64,000 nucleotides of DNA from Mesorhizobium sp. (GCA_004020545.1 SAQE01000001.1:62001-126000), one strand, 5' to 3'; shown: positions 48,928 through 61,617, counted from the first letter of the stretch. The notes: generated from the sequence alone by a model not told the origin. A program made the numbers and translations.

Positions 48928-49092
48928 CATATCCCGTCCGAATCACCCGCCCCAAGCCTGCCGCCGCGCAAGCCCGTTAACCATCCTGTATATGAGGAGG
49001 AGACGGTAAACATCAAGTGAACATTGGCCTCGTTCCGACCACTTCGGCTGTCCGTTTCGCAGGGCTGAAATGCTGGACATGCCGGACGCAAG

Positions 49093-50034
49093 ATGGCAGT
49101 TTCGCGTGATGATGCAATGCTTCATCCTGGTTCGTTCAAATTGAAGACGGCAGCCGAGGATTTTTCGGTCGTTCCACCCTTCGAAATCCGATTGGGCGCC
49201 GAGCAGCGCGTCCCTTTCCTGTTCAATTCGCCGCATAGCGGCCGCCACTATCCCGAGCGCTTCCTCGCCATGGCGAGGCTCGACCGCAACGCCATCCGGC
49301 GGTCGGAGGATTGCTATGTCGAGGAGCTTTTCGGCGGCGCCGTTGCGCTCGGCGCGCCGATGCTGGCGGCGAATTTCCCGCGCGCCTATCTCGACGTCAA
49401 CCGCGAGCCGTGGGAGCTCGATCCGCGCATGTTCGCGGAGCCGGTGCCGTCCTTCTGCAATATCCGCTCGGCCCGTGTGGCAGGCGGGCTCGGCACGGTG
49501 CCGAAACTGGTGGGGGAGGGGCTGGACATCTATCCAGGGCGCCTGCCGCTTGCCGAGGCCGTCGGACGCATAGAGGCCGTCTACAAGCCGTATCACGAGA
49601 CGCTGAAGCGGCTGCTGACCAGAACCCATGCGAGGTTCGGCTATGCCGTGCTCATCGACTGCCATTCGATGCCGGCCAGCATCCGCGTCGGCGACAATGG
49701 GGTGCGGCCCGACTTCATCATCGGCGACCGTTTCGGCATTTCCGCGGCGGCGGCTTTGACCGAGACGGCGATCGGCCTGCTCACCGGCATGGGTTACGCG
49801 GTCGCGCACAACAAGCCCTATGCCGGCGGCTTCATCACCGAGCATTACGGGCGGCCGGCACGTCATCTGCATGCGCTGCAGATCGAGGTCAATCGCGGGC
49901 TTTACATGAACGAGCGGACGTTCCAGAGATCGGCCGGCTTCGACGCTTTAGCCGACGACCTGACGCGCTTTTCGGCCGAACTGGTGTCGATGCCCGACCA
50001 TAATTTCGTCGATCTGCCGCTCGCCGCGGAATGA
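49093..50034 (+). CDS. N-formylglutamate amidohydrolase (HutG-like branch)
   Basis: This is a 313-residue N-formylglutamate amidohydrolase. Zinc- and substrate-site motifs: FLFNSPHSGRHYPERF, DVNREPWELDPRMFA, IDCHSMPA and GGFITEHYGRP. It releases formate and glutamate from N-formylglutamate, the last step of one histidine-utilisation route. No hut genes are near, and the gene neighbours cpdR and an sRNA gene, so its role may be general. It is a second, more typical paralog of the protein at 16690-17508. Confidence 0.93.
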   Translation: MAVSRDDAMLHPGSFKLKTAAEDFSVVPPFEIRLGAEQRVPFLFNSPHSGRHYPERFLAMARLDRNAIRRSEDCYVEELFGGAVALGAPMLAANFPRAYLDVNREPWELDPRMFAEPVPSFCNIRSARVAGGLGTVPKLVGEGLDIYPGRLPLAEAVGRIEAVYKPYHETLKRLLTRTHARFGYAVLIDCHSMPASIRVGDNGVRPDFIIGDRFGISAAAALTETAIGLLTGMGYAVAHNKPYAGGFITEHYGRPARHLHALQIEVNRGLYMNERTFQRSAGFDALADDLTRFSAELVSMPDHNFVDLPLAAE

Positions 50035-50059
50035 CAGCCGCGTTTGCGGCTCGCGGCTC

Positions 50060-50092
50060 AAAAAAAGACCGCATCGTTTTCACGACACGGTC
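50060..50092 (-). terminator. Rho-independent terminator of the sRNA
   Basis: On the minus strand GACCGUGUCGU closes a GAAA loop with ACGAUGCGGUC, and seven U follow. Two of the 11 pairs are G-U wobbles that would be C-A mismatches if the other strand were transcribed, so minus-strand transcription is favoured. Confidence 0.88.
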
Positions 50093-50148
50093 GAAGTCTA
50101 GGGAGGAAACGCCCAAGGAGGGCATGGACAGGATAACCTGTCCGAGAA
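50060..50148 (-). ncRNA. Candidate trans-acting sRNA, alpha-r8/MmgR-like
   Basis: A free-standing minus-strand transcription unit of about 85-90 nt, with a promoter (TTGACA at 50173-50178), a first hairpin GGACAGG-TTAT-CCTGTCC (50126-50143), a second GCCC-TCCTT-GGGC (50111-50123) with an anti-Shine-Dalgarno-like loop, a single-stranded TTTCCTCCC (50101-50109) and a terminator. The UUUCCUCCCU-type stretch is what I recall as the conserved unpaired motif of the rhizobial MmgR (alpha-r8) RNAs; the CU-rich loops could also suggest alpha-r14. It lies between the amidohydrolase and hisN genes. Such sRNAs pair with Shine-Dalgarno sequences of target mRNAs, usually with Hfq. Confidence 0.78.
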
Positions 50149-50150
50149 CA

Positions 50151-50178
50151 AAACTATTGTGCGATGCACAAATGTCAA
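50151..50178 (-). promoter_or_regulatory. sRNA promoter with a palindrome in its spacer
   Basis: A perfect TTGACA -35 (50173-50178, minus) is followed after 16 nt by TAGTTT. The spacer holds TTGTGC-N3-GCACAA (50157-50171, perfect arms), a likely operator for an unidentified regulator. Confidence 0.65.
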
Positions 50179-50339
50179 TCGACTTCGGGCTTTTTTAATT
50201 CAATATGATGTGCAAATTCCGTTTCGACGGCTGAGGTGTGACATTCGGGCAACAAATGCGCGACGCCCGTGCGGCTTTGCGTCTCTGGTCCGGGCAGAAA
50301 ACAGCGGCTGCCGACGGCTGCCGCAATGGGGAGAGTGAG

Positions 50340-51113
50340 TTGGATATCAGCATCGATTTCATGCGGCGCATCGCGCGTGCGGCCGCCGCCGAGACCCTGC
50401 CGCGCTTCCGCAGCCAGGGCGCGGTGGCCAACAAGCAGGCGGAAAGCTTCGACCCGGTGACGGAGGCCGATCGCGAAGCCGAGCGGGCGATCCGGGCGCT
50501 GATAGCCGCGGAATACCCCGATCACGGCATTCTCGGTGAGGAGCATGGCAGCGAGAACATGTCGAGCCGGCATGTCTGGGTCATCGACCCGATCGACGGC
50601 ACACGCGCCTTCATCTCCGGCCTGCCGGTGTGGGGAACGCTGGTCGGGCTGACCGTCGACGGCAACGCCGTCGCGGGCCTGATGTCGCAACCCTTCACCG
50701 GCGAGCTGTTCTATGCCAACGCGTCCGGCTCGCATTACGAAGGTCCGGGCGGCCCGCGCAAGCTAGCGACCCGCAAGACGACGGAGCTCGCCAAAGCGAC
50801 GCTGTTCACCACCACGCCGGCACTCTACAAGGGCGAGGCGCGCAATCGCTACGACCGGTTCGAGAAGCAGGTGCAACTCGCCCGCTACGGCACCGACTGC
50901 TATGCCTTCGCCATGGTGGCGGCGGGAAACGTCGACATTGTCGCCGATCCAGGCCTGAAGCCTTATGACATCGTGGCGTTGATTCCGATCATCGAGAAGG
51001 CAGGCGGCGTCGTCACCACATTTGAGGGCGGACCGGCGGAGAAGGGCGGCGACATACTGGCGGCGGCGACGCCCGAATTGCACGCGGCTGCGATGGCGGC
51101 GCTGCGCGACTGA
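50340..51113 (+). CDS. hisN: Histidinol-phosphatase, inositol monophosphatase family
   Basis: This is a 257-residue Mg-dependent phosphatase of the inositol-monophosphatase fold. Motifs: DPVTEADREAE, GEEHGSEN (metal Glu), WVIDPIDGTRAF (catalytic Asp set) and GLKPYDIVALIPIIEKAGG. Rhizobial members of this size act as histidinol-phosphatase (HisN) in histidine synthesis, though IMP or FBP-type activity cannot be excluded. It starts at TTG 50340 with GGGGAGAG upstream; the next in-frame ATG at 50361 is an alternative. Upstream is the sRNA gene, transcribed away from it. Confidence 0.88.
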   Translation: MDISIDFMRRIARAAAAETLPRFRSQGAVANKQAESFDPVTEADREAERAIRALIAAEYPDHGILGEEHGSENMSSRHVWVIDPIDGTRAFISGLPVWGTLVGLTVDGNAVAGLMSQPFTGELFYANASGSHYEGPGGPRKLATRKTTELAKATLFTTTPALYKGEARNRYDRFEKQVQLARYGTDCYAFAMVAAGNVDIVADPGLKPYDIVALIPIIEKAGGVVTTFEGGPAEKGGDILAAATPELHAAAMAALRD

Positions 51114-51140
51114 TCCGCGGCGCCTTGGCGCCCGGTGTGG

Positions 51141-52097
51141 TCAGGGCGCGTCCCCGGATCCCGGAACGAAAGCGTCGAAGGCCGCCAGGAGCTGCTCCCG
51201 GTAAAGGTCCTTCTCCTGCAGGATCTCGTGATGCGCGCCGTCGATCATCAACAGCGATCCGACGCGCAACCGCCGGGCATAGGATTCCACAGCCTTGGTC
51301 GAGACGACCTGGTCGGCGCCGGCGGCGACGATCAGCATCGGCACCTGGATCCTGGCCATGAAATCCGCATCGCTGACCGCCTCCGAGGCCTCGGCGGCGG
51401 CCTTCAGCCAGCGGATGGTCGGGCCGCCGAGCGCGAGCTGGGGCCAAGCTTTGTGGATGTCGGTGTTGCGCCGATAGCGCTCGGGGTCCGAGGTCACCTT
51501 GTTGGTTTCGAAGGGCGTCGGCAATTTTGGGCGCGGTCCCCAGGCGGCATAGAGCCTGCCGAGGCCCAGCGCGCAAAACACAGCGCAGACGCGTCGGACC
51601 GTGGAGATCGAAACCGGCGAGTCGGGTACGGCCAGGAAGGGTGCGATCAGCACCATGCGCCGGACCCGGTTGACCATCGAGGGCGAAGCAAGCAGCGCAA
51701 TCACCGCCCCGGTCGAGTGGGCGAGGATGTAGTAGGGGCCGCGGCAATCAGGCAGCACGATCTCCTCGAAGAACTGCTCGAGGTCGCTTGTATAGTCGCG
51801 GAAGCTGCGAACATAGCCGCGCTGCTGGTCGCGCAGCAGGCGGCTGGAATCGCCCTGGCCGCGCCAGTCAAGGACGGCGACGCCGAAGCCGCGGTCGGCG
51901 AGGTTGCGGATGGTCTCGAAATATTTTTCGATGCACTCGTTGCGGCCGGTAAGCAGCACCACTGTGCCCTGCAGCGGGCGGGCGACCGCGCCGAAGACGC
52001 CATAGCGGATCTTCTTGCCGTCGCGTGTGGTGAAAAAGCCGCCGCCGGCATTTTCGGGCTGCGGATTGCCCTCGGTCTGGTGGAAAAGGTCCGTCAT
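51141..52097 (-). CDS. Alpha/beta hydrolase, lysophospholipase L2-like
   Basis: This is a 318-residue alpha/beta hydrolase of the PldB (lysophospholipase L2/monoacylglycerol lipase) group. Nucleophile elbow HSTGA (variant of GxSxG), oxyanion region LTGRNECIEKYFETIRNLAD, DWRGQGDSSR, catalytic Asp in AAGADQVVS and His in GAHHEILQEKD. The start is ATG 52097 (MTDLFHQTEG). It cleaves acyl chains from lysophospholipids or monoglycerides. It stands alone and is divergent from the hsp20 region. Confidence 0.92.
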   Translation of the reverse strand: MTDLFHQTEGNPQPENAGGGFFTTRDGKKIRYGVFGAVARPLQGTVVLLTGRNECIEKYFETIRNLADRGFGVAVLDWRGQGDSSRLLRDQQRGYVRSFRDYTSDLEQFFEEIVLPDCRGPYYILAHSTGAVIALLASPSMVNRVRRMVLIAPFLAVPDSPVSISTVRRVCAVFCALGLGRLYAAWGPRPKLPTPFETNKVTSDPERYRRNTDIHKAWPQLALGGPTIRWLKAAAEASEAVSDADFMARIQVPMLIVAAGADQVVSTKAVESYARRLRVGSLLMIDGAHHEILQEKDLYREQLLAAFDAFVPGSGDAP

Positions 52098-52221
52098 TCG
52101 GCGCCACGTTGATTGTTCTTTGCCCGAACGGGCCAGGCGTTGCCATGGTGATAGACGGCCATGGGCCAAAAGCAAAGGCGTTGCGGGGATCTGCGCGACC
52201 TGCCGTGAACGGAAATGGGGA

Positions 52222-52254
52222 AGGCCGGAAGTGCCTGCGGCGCACTTCCGGCCT
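52222..52254. other. Long hairpin in the hydrolase-hsp20 gap
   Basis: The stem AGGCCGGAAGTGC/GCACTTCCGGCCT is a perfect 13 bp with a 7-nt loop. It has no T-run on either side. The rest of the gap 52098-52440 shows no gene I can support. Confidence 0.65.
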
Positions 52255-52440
52255 CTGTCGATCCGGGAGGAAGGGACGTTGCACCCGGTTCGGCCTCGGC
52301 GCGGCGCCCTCGGCGAGGGGCCGCTTGTCCGTCATCTTGGCTAAAGCTTAGCGTCGCGTGGCTGAACGGATGCCGAAGCTGCGGTTCATCTGGCGTTCAT
52401 CGGGCAGAAAAATCGAAGGGAAACTTGATCGCGCGAAGTC

Positions 52441-52469
52441 CTTGAAATGGCCTTTTGCGCTTCCCAAAT
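52441..52469 (+). promoter_or_regulatory. Probable RpoH (sigma32) promoter of hsp20
   Basis: CTTGAA (52441-52446) and CCCAAAT (52463-52469) are spaced 16 bp, close to the alphaproteobacterial heat-shock promoter pattern (CTTGAA with a CCxxxT -10). It lies about 110 bp upstream of the hsp20 start, leaving a leader long enough for the thermometer below. Confidence 0.6.
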
Positions 52470-52479
52470 TGAGGTTGCG

Positions 52480-52576
52480 GCCGCCGATGTCGGGGTCGCT
52501 GGCTCACCCGGAACGCCTTTCGAGGGTTTTGCACCGGGCCATACGCAAACCATGTTGCTCAACAGGAGAACACATC
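52480..52576 (+). promoter_or_regulatory. ROSE-type RNA thermometer in the hsp20 leader
   Basis: The last leader hairpin pairs TTGCT (52555-52559) with AGGAG (52564-52568), which is the ribosome-binding site, across a CAAC loop. One position is G opposite G, the hallmark of ROSE elements, which also carry the UYGCU signature seen here. At low temperature the site is masked; heat opens it. The leader upstream is GC-rich and can form further stems. Confidence 0.75.
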
Positions 52577-53044
52577 ATGCGTCACGTTGATTTTTCCCCG
52601 CTTTATCGTTCGACCGTCGGCTTCGACCGGCTGTTCACCATGCTTGATTCGCTCGGCCAGCCCGAGAGTGCGCAGACCTATCCGCCCTACAACATCGAGC
52701 GCACCGGCGAGAACGCCTATCGCATCTCGATGGCGGTTGCCGGCTTCTCGGAAGACGAGATTTCGATCGAGGCGCACCGCAACGTGCTGACCGTCAAGGG
52801 CGAGCGCAAGGAAGAGGGCAATGGCGAGGGTTCCGAGCTGCTCTATCGCGGCATTGCCTCGCGCGCCTTCGAGCGCCGCTTCCAGCTCGCCGACCATGTC
52901 GAGGTCGAGGGTGCCACGCTGAAGAACGGCCTGCTCTTCGTCGACCTCAAGCGCAACATCCCCGAGGAGCTCAAGCCGCGCAAGATCGCGATCTCCTCGT
53001 CTTCGGACAAGGCCAAGCAGATCGAGGCCAAGGCTGCCGCGTAA
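52577..53044 (+). CDS. Small heat-shock protein Hsp20 (IbpA-like)
   Basis: This is a 155-residue alpha-crystallin-domain chaperone. It has the family's N-terminal DFSPLYRSTVGFDRLFTMLD, the core from about 35-130 (YPPYNIERTGENAYRISMAV, LTVKGERKEE, RGIASRAFERRFQLADHVEV, GLLFVDLKRNIPEE) and the C-terminal RKIAI that anchors oligomers. It holds unfolded proteins for refolding by DnaK/ClpB. It is preceded by a RpoH-type promoter and ROSE element, and followed by a terminator. Confidence 0.97.
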   Translation: MRHVDFSPLYRSTVGFDRLFTMLDSLGQPESAQTYPPYNIERTGENAYRISMAVAGFSEDEISIEAHRNVLTVKGERKEEGNGEGSELLYRGIASRAFERRFQLADHVEVEGATLKNGLLFVDLKRNIPEELKPRKIAISSSSDKAKQIEAKAAA

Positions 53045-53088
53045 CCCGCGCGCTCCATCCGTAAGATACGTCTCCCTCCCGAGACGGA

Positions 53089-53115
53089 AGCGGCGCCGAG
53101 AGGCGCCGCTTTTTT
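53089..53115 (+). terminator. Rho-independent terminator of hsp20
   Basis: A perfect 9-bp stem AGCGGCGCC/GGCGCCGCT with a GAGA loop, directly followed by T5. It lies 45 bp past the hsp20 stop. Confidence 0.9.
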
Positions 53116-53120
53116 GTTGG

Positions 53121-54173
53121 CTATTCAACCAGCAAGTGGCCAAGCCGGTTGATCTCTTCCGTCGTGGTCGCGAAGCTCGCGACGAAGCGGTAGATCGCTT
53201 CGTTATCGCCGACATGACCGTCGAAGCCCTGCGGCACGCCCCATTCGTAGAATTTGGCGCCGGCTGCTTGCAGCTTTTCAGCAACCGCGCGGTCGAGGAT
53301 CGCGAACACTTCGTTGGCTTGCGGCAGCCAGGCGAGCCTGCCTGTTAGCGCATCCTCGATCGTTTCTGCCAAGTGAGCGGCCATCGCATTGGCATGGCGC
53401 GCCATCCTCAACCACAAATCGTCGGTGAAATAGGCTTCGAACTGAGCCGAGATGAAGCGCGCCTTGGAAAAGGTCTGCCCGGCGCGCTGGCGAAGAAGGC
53501 GCAGATCGCGGCCGACTTCCGGGTTGAAGATCACCACCGCATCGGCCATCCAGCAGCCGTTCTTGGTGCCGCCGAAGGAGATGAGGTCGACGCCGCTCTT
53601 CCAGGTCATCTCCGCCGGCGTGACGTCGGTCGCGGCAATCGCGTTGGCAAAGCGCGCTCCGTCCATGTGCAGCGGCAGTTTATGGTGGCGGCTGACCTCG
53701 GCGATCGCCTTGACGTCGTCGACGGTGTAGACCGTGCCCACTTCGGTCGCCTGGGTGATCGTCACCGCCATTGGCTGGCCGGCGGGAGCGAGATCCTGCG
53801 AATAGCGTTTGATGGCCTTGTCCAGAGCCTGCGGGTTCATGCGCCCCAGCGGCCCCGGAACCGGCGCCATGCGCGCGCCGCCGGTACAGAAACCCATCGC
53901 GCCAAATTCATCGACATTCATATGCGCTTCGGAATGGCAAAGCGCGATGCCTCCGATACGGTTCAACGCCGCCATCGAAAGGGCGTTGGCTGCGGTGCCG
54001 GTCGCGACGAAGAACACTTGAACTTCACGTTCGAAGATCTCGCTGAAGCGGCGGTAGACTGCGCGATCGAGATCGCCATCGCCATAGGCTGTCGCAACGC
54101 CAGCAGCGTGCCGTGAAAGGTTGGCCGAAATGTCGGGATGGACGCCCGCCCAGTTGTCGGATGCAAAGAACAT
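53121..54173 (-). CDS. Low-specificity threonine aldolase-like protein
   Basis: This is a 350-residue PLP enzyme of the beta-eliminating lyase/threonine aldolase family. N-terminal FFASDNWAGVHPDISANL, the PLP-binding site LHMDGARFANA with the Schiff-base lysine in ISFGGTKNGCWMAD, and FVATGTAANALSM. It cleaves threonine or allo-threonine to glycine and acetaldehyde. The start at ATG 54173 is chosen from homology; no strong ribosome-binding site is visible. It is convergent with hsp20 and divergent from gltB. Confidence 0.93.
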   Translation of the reverse strand: MFFASDNWAGVHPDISANLSRHAAGVATAYGDGDLDRAVYRRFSEIFEREVQVFFVATGTAANALSMAALNRIGGIALCHSEAHMNVDEFGAMGFCTGGARMAPVPGPLGRMNPQALDKAIKRYSQDLAPAGQPMAVTITQATEVGTVYTVDDVKAIAEVSRHHKLPLHMDGARFANAIAATDVTPAEMTWKSGVDLISFGGTKNGCWMADAVVIFNPEVGRDLRLLRQRAGQTFSKARFISAQFEAYFTDDLWLRMARHANAMAAHLAETIEDALTGRLAWLPQANEVFAILDRAVAEKLQAAGAKFYEWGVPQGFDGHVGDNEAIYRFVASFATTTEEINRLGHLLVE

Positions 54174-54668
54174 CGAGAGGTCCGTATAGTGATTGGCAAA
54201 ACGGGCGCGACTTGACTGCTTTGGCGCCGGAAGTGCAAGGGCCAGTCCTTGGCAAAGCGGTGAAGCCACCCGGCGGTCCCATATGGCTGCGATCAAAGGT
54301 TGCGTTTCTTGACCTCGTCACGAAATTTTGTGTCGCGGCACGCCCAAGTTTTTTGTGAATCGGTCTTGTGCAGGGTCCCGATTTCTGCCATAAAAATTTA
54401 GGACAGTAGTGCTGTCTTATTTTGTCGCACAAAACAGGCTGGACTGGCGTATCATTCATGGCCATTCCGGCCATTGTTGCGAGCGGCGGGTAGACGGCTC
54501 CGCTCTGGCCTGTACGATACCGGATGCGAACCGGGCGTATAGCCGCATGGTTCGGCAAGAATTTCGCGAGACGTGCAGCAAGGATCAAGGGAAGCGTTGT
54601 GCTTCCCAAGGCAAACCAGCGCCCCGAGGCAAACTAGCGACAAGGGTGCGGAACGTGAGGACAGGACG
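54174..54668. other. Long gltB upstream region with palindromes
   Basis: No gene is apparent. Palindromes: GACAG-N5-CTGTC at 54402-54416, and TTTTGT-N3-ACAAAA at 54420-54434, adjacent in an AT-rich patch that may be the gltB promoter/operator area. A hairpin and direct repeats lie nearer the start (next entry). Confidence 0.45.
54589..54639 (+). repeat. Hairpin and 12-nt direct repeats in the gltB leader
   Basis: A perfect 7-bp hairpin GGGAAGC/GCTTCCC (54589-54607) is followed by GGCAAACCAGCG (54610-54621) and GGCAAACTAGCG (54628-54639), identical at 11 of 12 positions with an 18-nt period. They lie 30-80 nt before the gltB start, so they may be protein-binding or mRNA-control sites. Confidence 0.55.
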
Positions 54669-59390
<4,722 letters not shown>

Positions 59391-59401
59391 GCTTCGAGCA
59401 T

Positions 59402-59424
59402 GGCCGGGAAGGGATTTCCCGGCC
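59402..59424 (+). other. Hairpin between gltB and gltD
   Basis: A perfect 9-bp stem GGCCGGGAA/TTCCCGGCC with a 5-nt loop, 12 nt past the gltB stop and without a T-run. Possibly a stability or processing element between the cistrons. Confidence 0.6.
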
Positions 59425-59545
59425 GGCAATCCTCACCAACAATCCTGACCTCGGAACGAAGGTTGCCATGGCGGCCTTATGAGGTTAACGGGTGCGCCGA
59501 CAAGCTAGGCTTTCGAGCGTGCCTTCGGACAGCAGGGACTGGACT

Positions 59546-61000
59546 ATGGGCAAGGTAACAGGGTTTCTCGAGATCGACCGGCAGGTGCACAAGTACCAGC
59601 CAGCTTCCGACCGCATCCGGCATTTCCGCGAATTCACGCTGCCGATGTCGGACAAGGAGGTCGAGAAACAGGCCGCGCGCTGCATGGATTGCGGCATCCC
59701 GTACTGCCATGGGCCGACCGGCTGCCCGATCCACAACCAGATTCCGGACTGGAACGACCTCGTCTACAATGGCGACTGGGACAGCGCGATCCGCAACCTG
59801 CATTCGACCAACAATTTCCCGGAGTTCACCGGCCGCATCTGCCCGGCGCCGTGCGAGGAAGCCTGCACGCTGAATCTCGAGGACATTCCGGTCGCCATCA
59901 AGACCGTCGAGCAGGCGATCGCCGACAAGGCCTATGAGACCGGCCATATCCGGCCCTATCCGCCGGAGAGGAAGACCGGCAAGCGCGTCGCCATCATCGG
60001 CTCCGGGCCGGCCGGCATGGCCGCCGCCCAACAGCTCGGCCGCGCCGGCCACGACGTGCATGTCTATGAGCGCGAGAGCCGGCCGGGCGGATTGATGCGC
60101 TACGGCATTCCCGACTTCAAGATCGAGAAGCATTACATCGACCGGCGCATCGAGCAGATGCAGGGCGAGGGCGTGACCTTCCATTGCGGCGTCAATGTCG
60201 GCGTCGACAAGACGGTTTCGGAACTGCTCGCCGAGTACGATGCCGTGCTCTATTGCGGCGGTTCTGAAACGCCGCGCCCGGCCAACATTCCGGGCGATGA
60301 TCTCAGCGGCGTCTATGACGCCATGCCCTATCTTGTGCAGCAGAACCGGCGCGTCGGCGGCGAGCCGATCCAGTCGGTGGCCTGGCCCTCGCACCCGATC
60401 ATCGCCAGCGGCCAGCATGTCGTGGTTGTCGGCGGCGGCGACACCGCGTCCGACTGTATCGGCACGGCCTTCCGGCAAGGCGCGGTGCGCGTGACGCAAC
60501 TCGACATCCGCCCACAGCCGCCGGAGAAGGAAGACAAGCTCGCCGTCTGGCCCTATTGGGCGACGAAGATGCGCACGTCTTCCTCGCAGGCGGAAGGTGC
60601 GGAACGCGAGTTCCAGGTGGCGACGCTCGAATTCATCGGCGAGGACGGTCAGTTGACCGGTGTCCGCTGCTGCGAGGTCGACGAGAAGCGCAAGCCGATC
60701 GCCGGCACCGAATTCGTCATCCGCGCCGATCTCGCCTTCATCGCCATCGGCTTTGCCGGCCCGGCGGCCGACAGCGTGATGAAGGAACTCGACGGCGAGA
60801 TAAAGGTCGTCACCGACAGCCGCCGCTCGAAGAACGTCGAGGCCAACGACCGCGACTACAGGACCAGCGTCGACAGGCTCTACGCGGCGGGCGACGTGCG
60901 CCGCGGCCAGTCGCTGGTGGTGTGGGCGATCCGCGAGGGCCGCCAGGCGGCGCGCTCGATCGACGAGGCGCTGATGGGGTCGACGGTGCTGCCTCGTTGA
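59546..61000 (+). CDS. gltD: Glutamate synthase (NADPH) small subunit
   Basis: This 484-residue FAD protein passes NADPH electrons to GltB. Its N-terminal region has the 4Fe-4S cysteines (Cys46, Cys49, Cys54, Cys60 in CMDCGIPYCHGPTGCP, then CPAPCEEACT), the FAD motif IIGSGPAGMAAAQQLG (about 152-167), and the NADPH motif VVVVGGGDTASDCIG (about 296-310). Start at ATG 59546; the frame upstream to 59492 lacks similarity. It follows gltB after 155 bp, an interval with a hairpin. Confidence 0.97.
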   Translation: MGKVTGFLEIDRQVHKYQPASDRIRHFREFTLPMSDKEVEKQAARCMDCGIPYCHGPTGCPIHNQIPDWNDLVYNGDWDSAIRNLHSTNNFPEFTGRICPAPCEEACTLNLEDIPVAIKTVEQAIADKAYETGHIRPYPPERKTGKRVAIIGSGPAGMAAAQQLGRAGHDVHVYERESRPGGLMRYGIPDFKIEKHYIDRRIEQMQGEGVTFHCGVNVGVDKTVSELLAEYDAVLYCGGSETPRPANIPGDDLSGVYDAMPYLVQQNRRVGGEPIQSVAWPSHPIIASGQHVVVVGGGDTASDCIGTAFRQGAVRVTQLDIRPQPPEKEDKLAVWPYWATKMRTSSSQAEGAEREFQVATLEFIGEDGQLTGVRCCEVDEKRKPIAGTEFVIRADLAFIAIGFAGPAADSVMKELDGEIKVVTDSRRSKNVEANDRDYRTSVDRLYAAGDVRRGQSLVVWAIREGRQAARSIDEALMGSTVLPR

Positions 61001-61123
61001 TGAGGGCCGATGCGTTCTGCAAGGCAAAATGACTCCACTTGGCCGCAAATGCTCGAGGCCAGGAGTTTCTATATGGTCGAGGCTCAGCTTCGCGGAGACT
61101 TAATCTGTTCTCCTGGCTGCGTT

Positions 61124-61531
61124 CTAGCTCACCAGTAGCGCTGCCGCCCAATAGGCGCCGATGGCCATCTGGACCGCAAACGCCGAAAATCGAACCTTAA
61201 CAGCGGTTGCGCTTGTCGACGTCAAATGAACGACCGACTGCACAATACGGGCCGCGAGGAACCAGTACGCAAGAGGATCGGTGATCGAAACGCGTGAGGT
61301 CATGATCGCCAAAGCCATAAGACTTCCGAATATGGGTAGGCCCTCGATGCAATTCGCATGAGCCCGCGCAAGTCGCTGCATAAAGGGCGACAGGCCGGCG
61401 TTGTCGGGGCTGAAACCATTTGCTGGGATCCGGCCCGTCACAACCAGATAGGTTCGCACGACTTCCATGAAAATAAGCAGGCAAAGCGCCCAAGCTGTGA
61501 ACCCAATCAACGCGTAACCGGTCGCTGGCAT
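61124..61531 (-). CDS. MAPEG-family membrane protein
   Basis: This is a 135-residue protein with four hydrophobic helices. Between the first and second it holds the loop NAGLSPFMQRLARAHANCIE, typical of the MAPEG (eicosanoid and glutathione metabolism) family, including the conserved Arg-Ala-His-x-Asn segment. Bacterial members are small inner-membrane proteins whose activity (glutathione transferase-like) is mostly unproven. It is a single gene between gltD and the SGNH hydrolase gene, with short gaps on each side. Confidence 0.85.
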   Translation of the reverse strand: MPATGYALIGFTAWALCLLIFMEVVRTYLVVTGRIPANGFSPDNAGLSPFMQRLARAHANCIEGLPIFGSLMALAIMTSRVSITDPLAYWFLAARIVQSVVHLTSTSATAVKVRFSAFAVQMAIGAYWAAALLVS

Positions 61532-61617
61532 CTTGTCCCCCCAGTCATGGCCGCAGCCATGGAATTGCCATTGGCGAACAATGCCATTGTTCTACCCAGT
61601 CCGGAACGCCTGCATGC

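Noticed and set aside
49093-50034. hut (histidine utilisation) cluster
   Set aside because: Only the amidohydrolase is present; no hutH, hutU, hutI or hutC homolog is seen in the window.
52109-52351. An 80-codon plus ORF in the hydrolase-hsp20 gap
   Set aside because: No ribosome-binding site, low-complexity basic text, overlaps the 13-bp hairpin; no support for coding.
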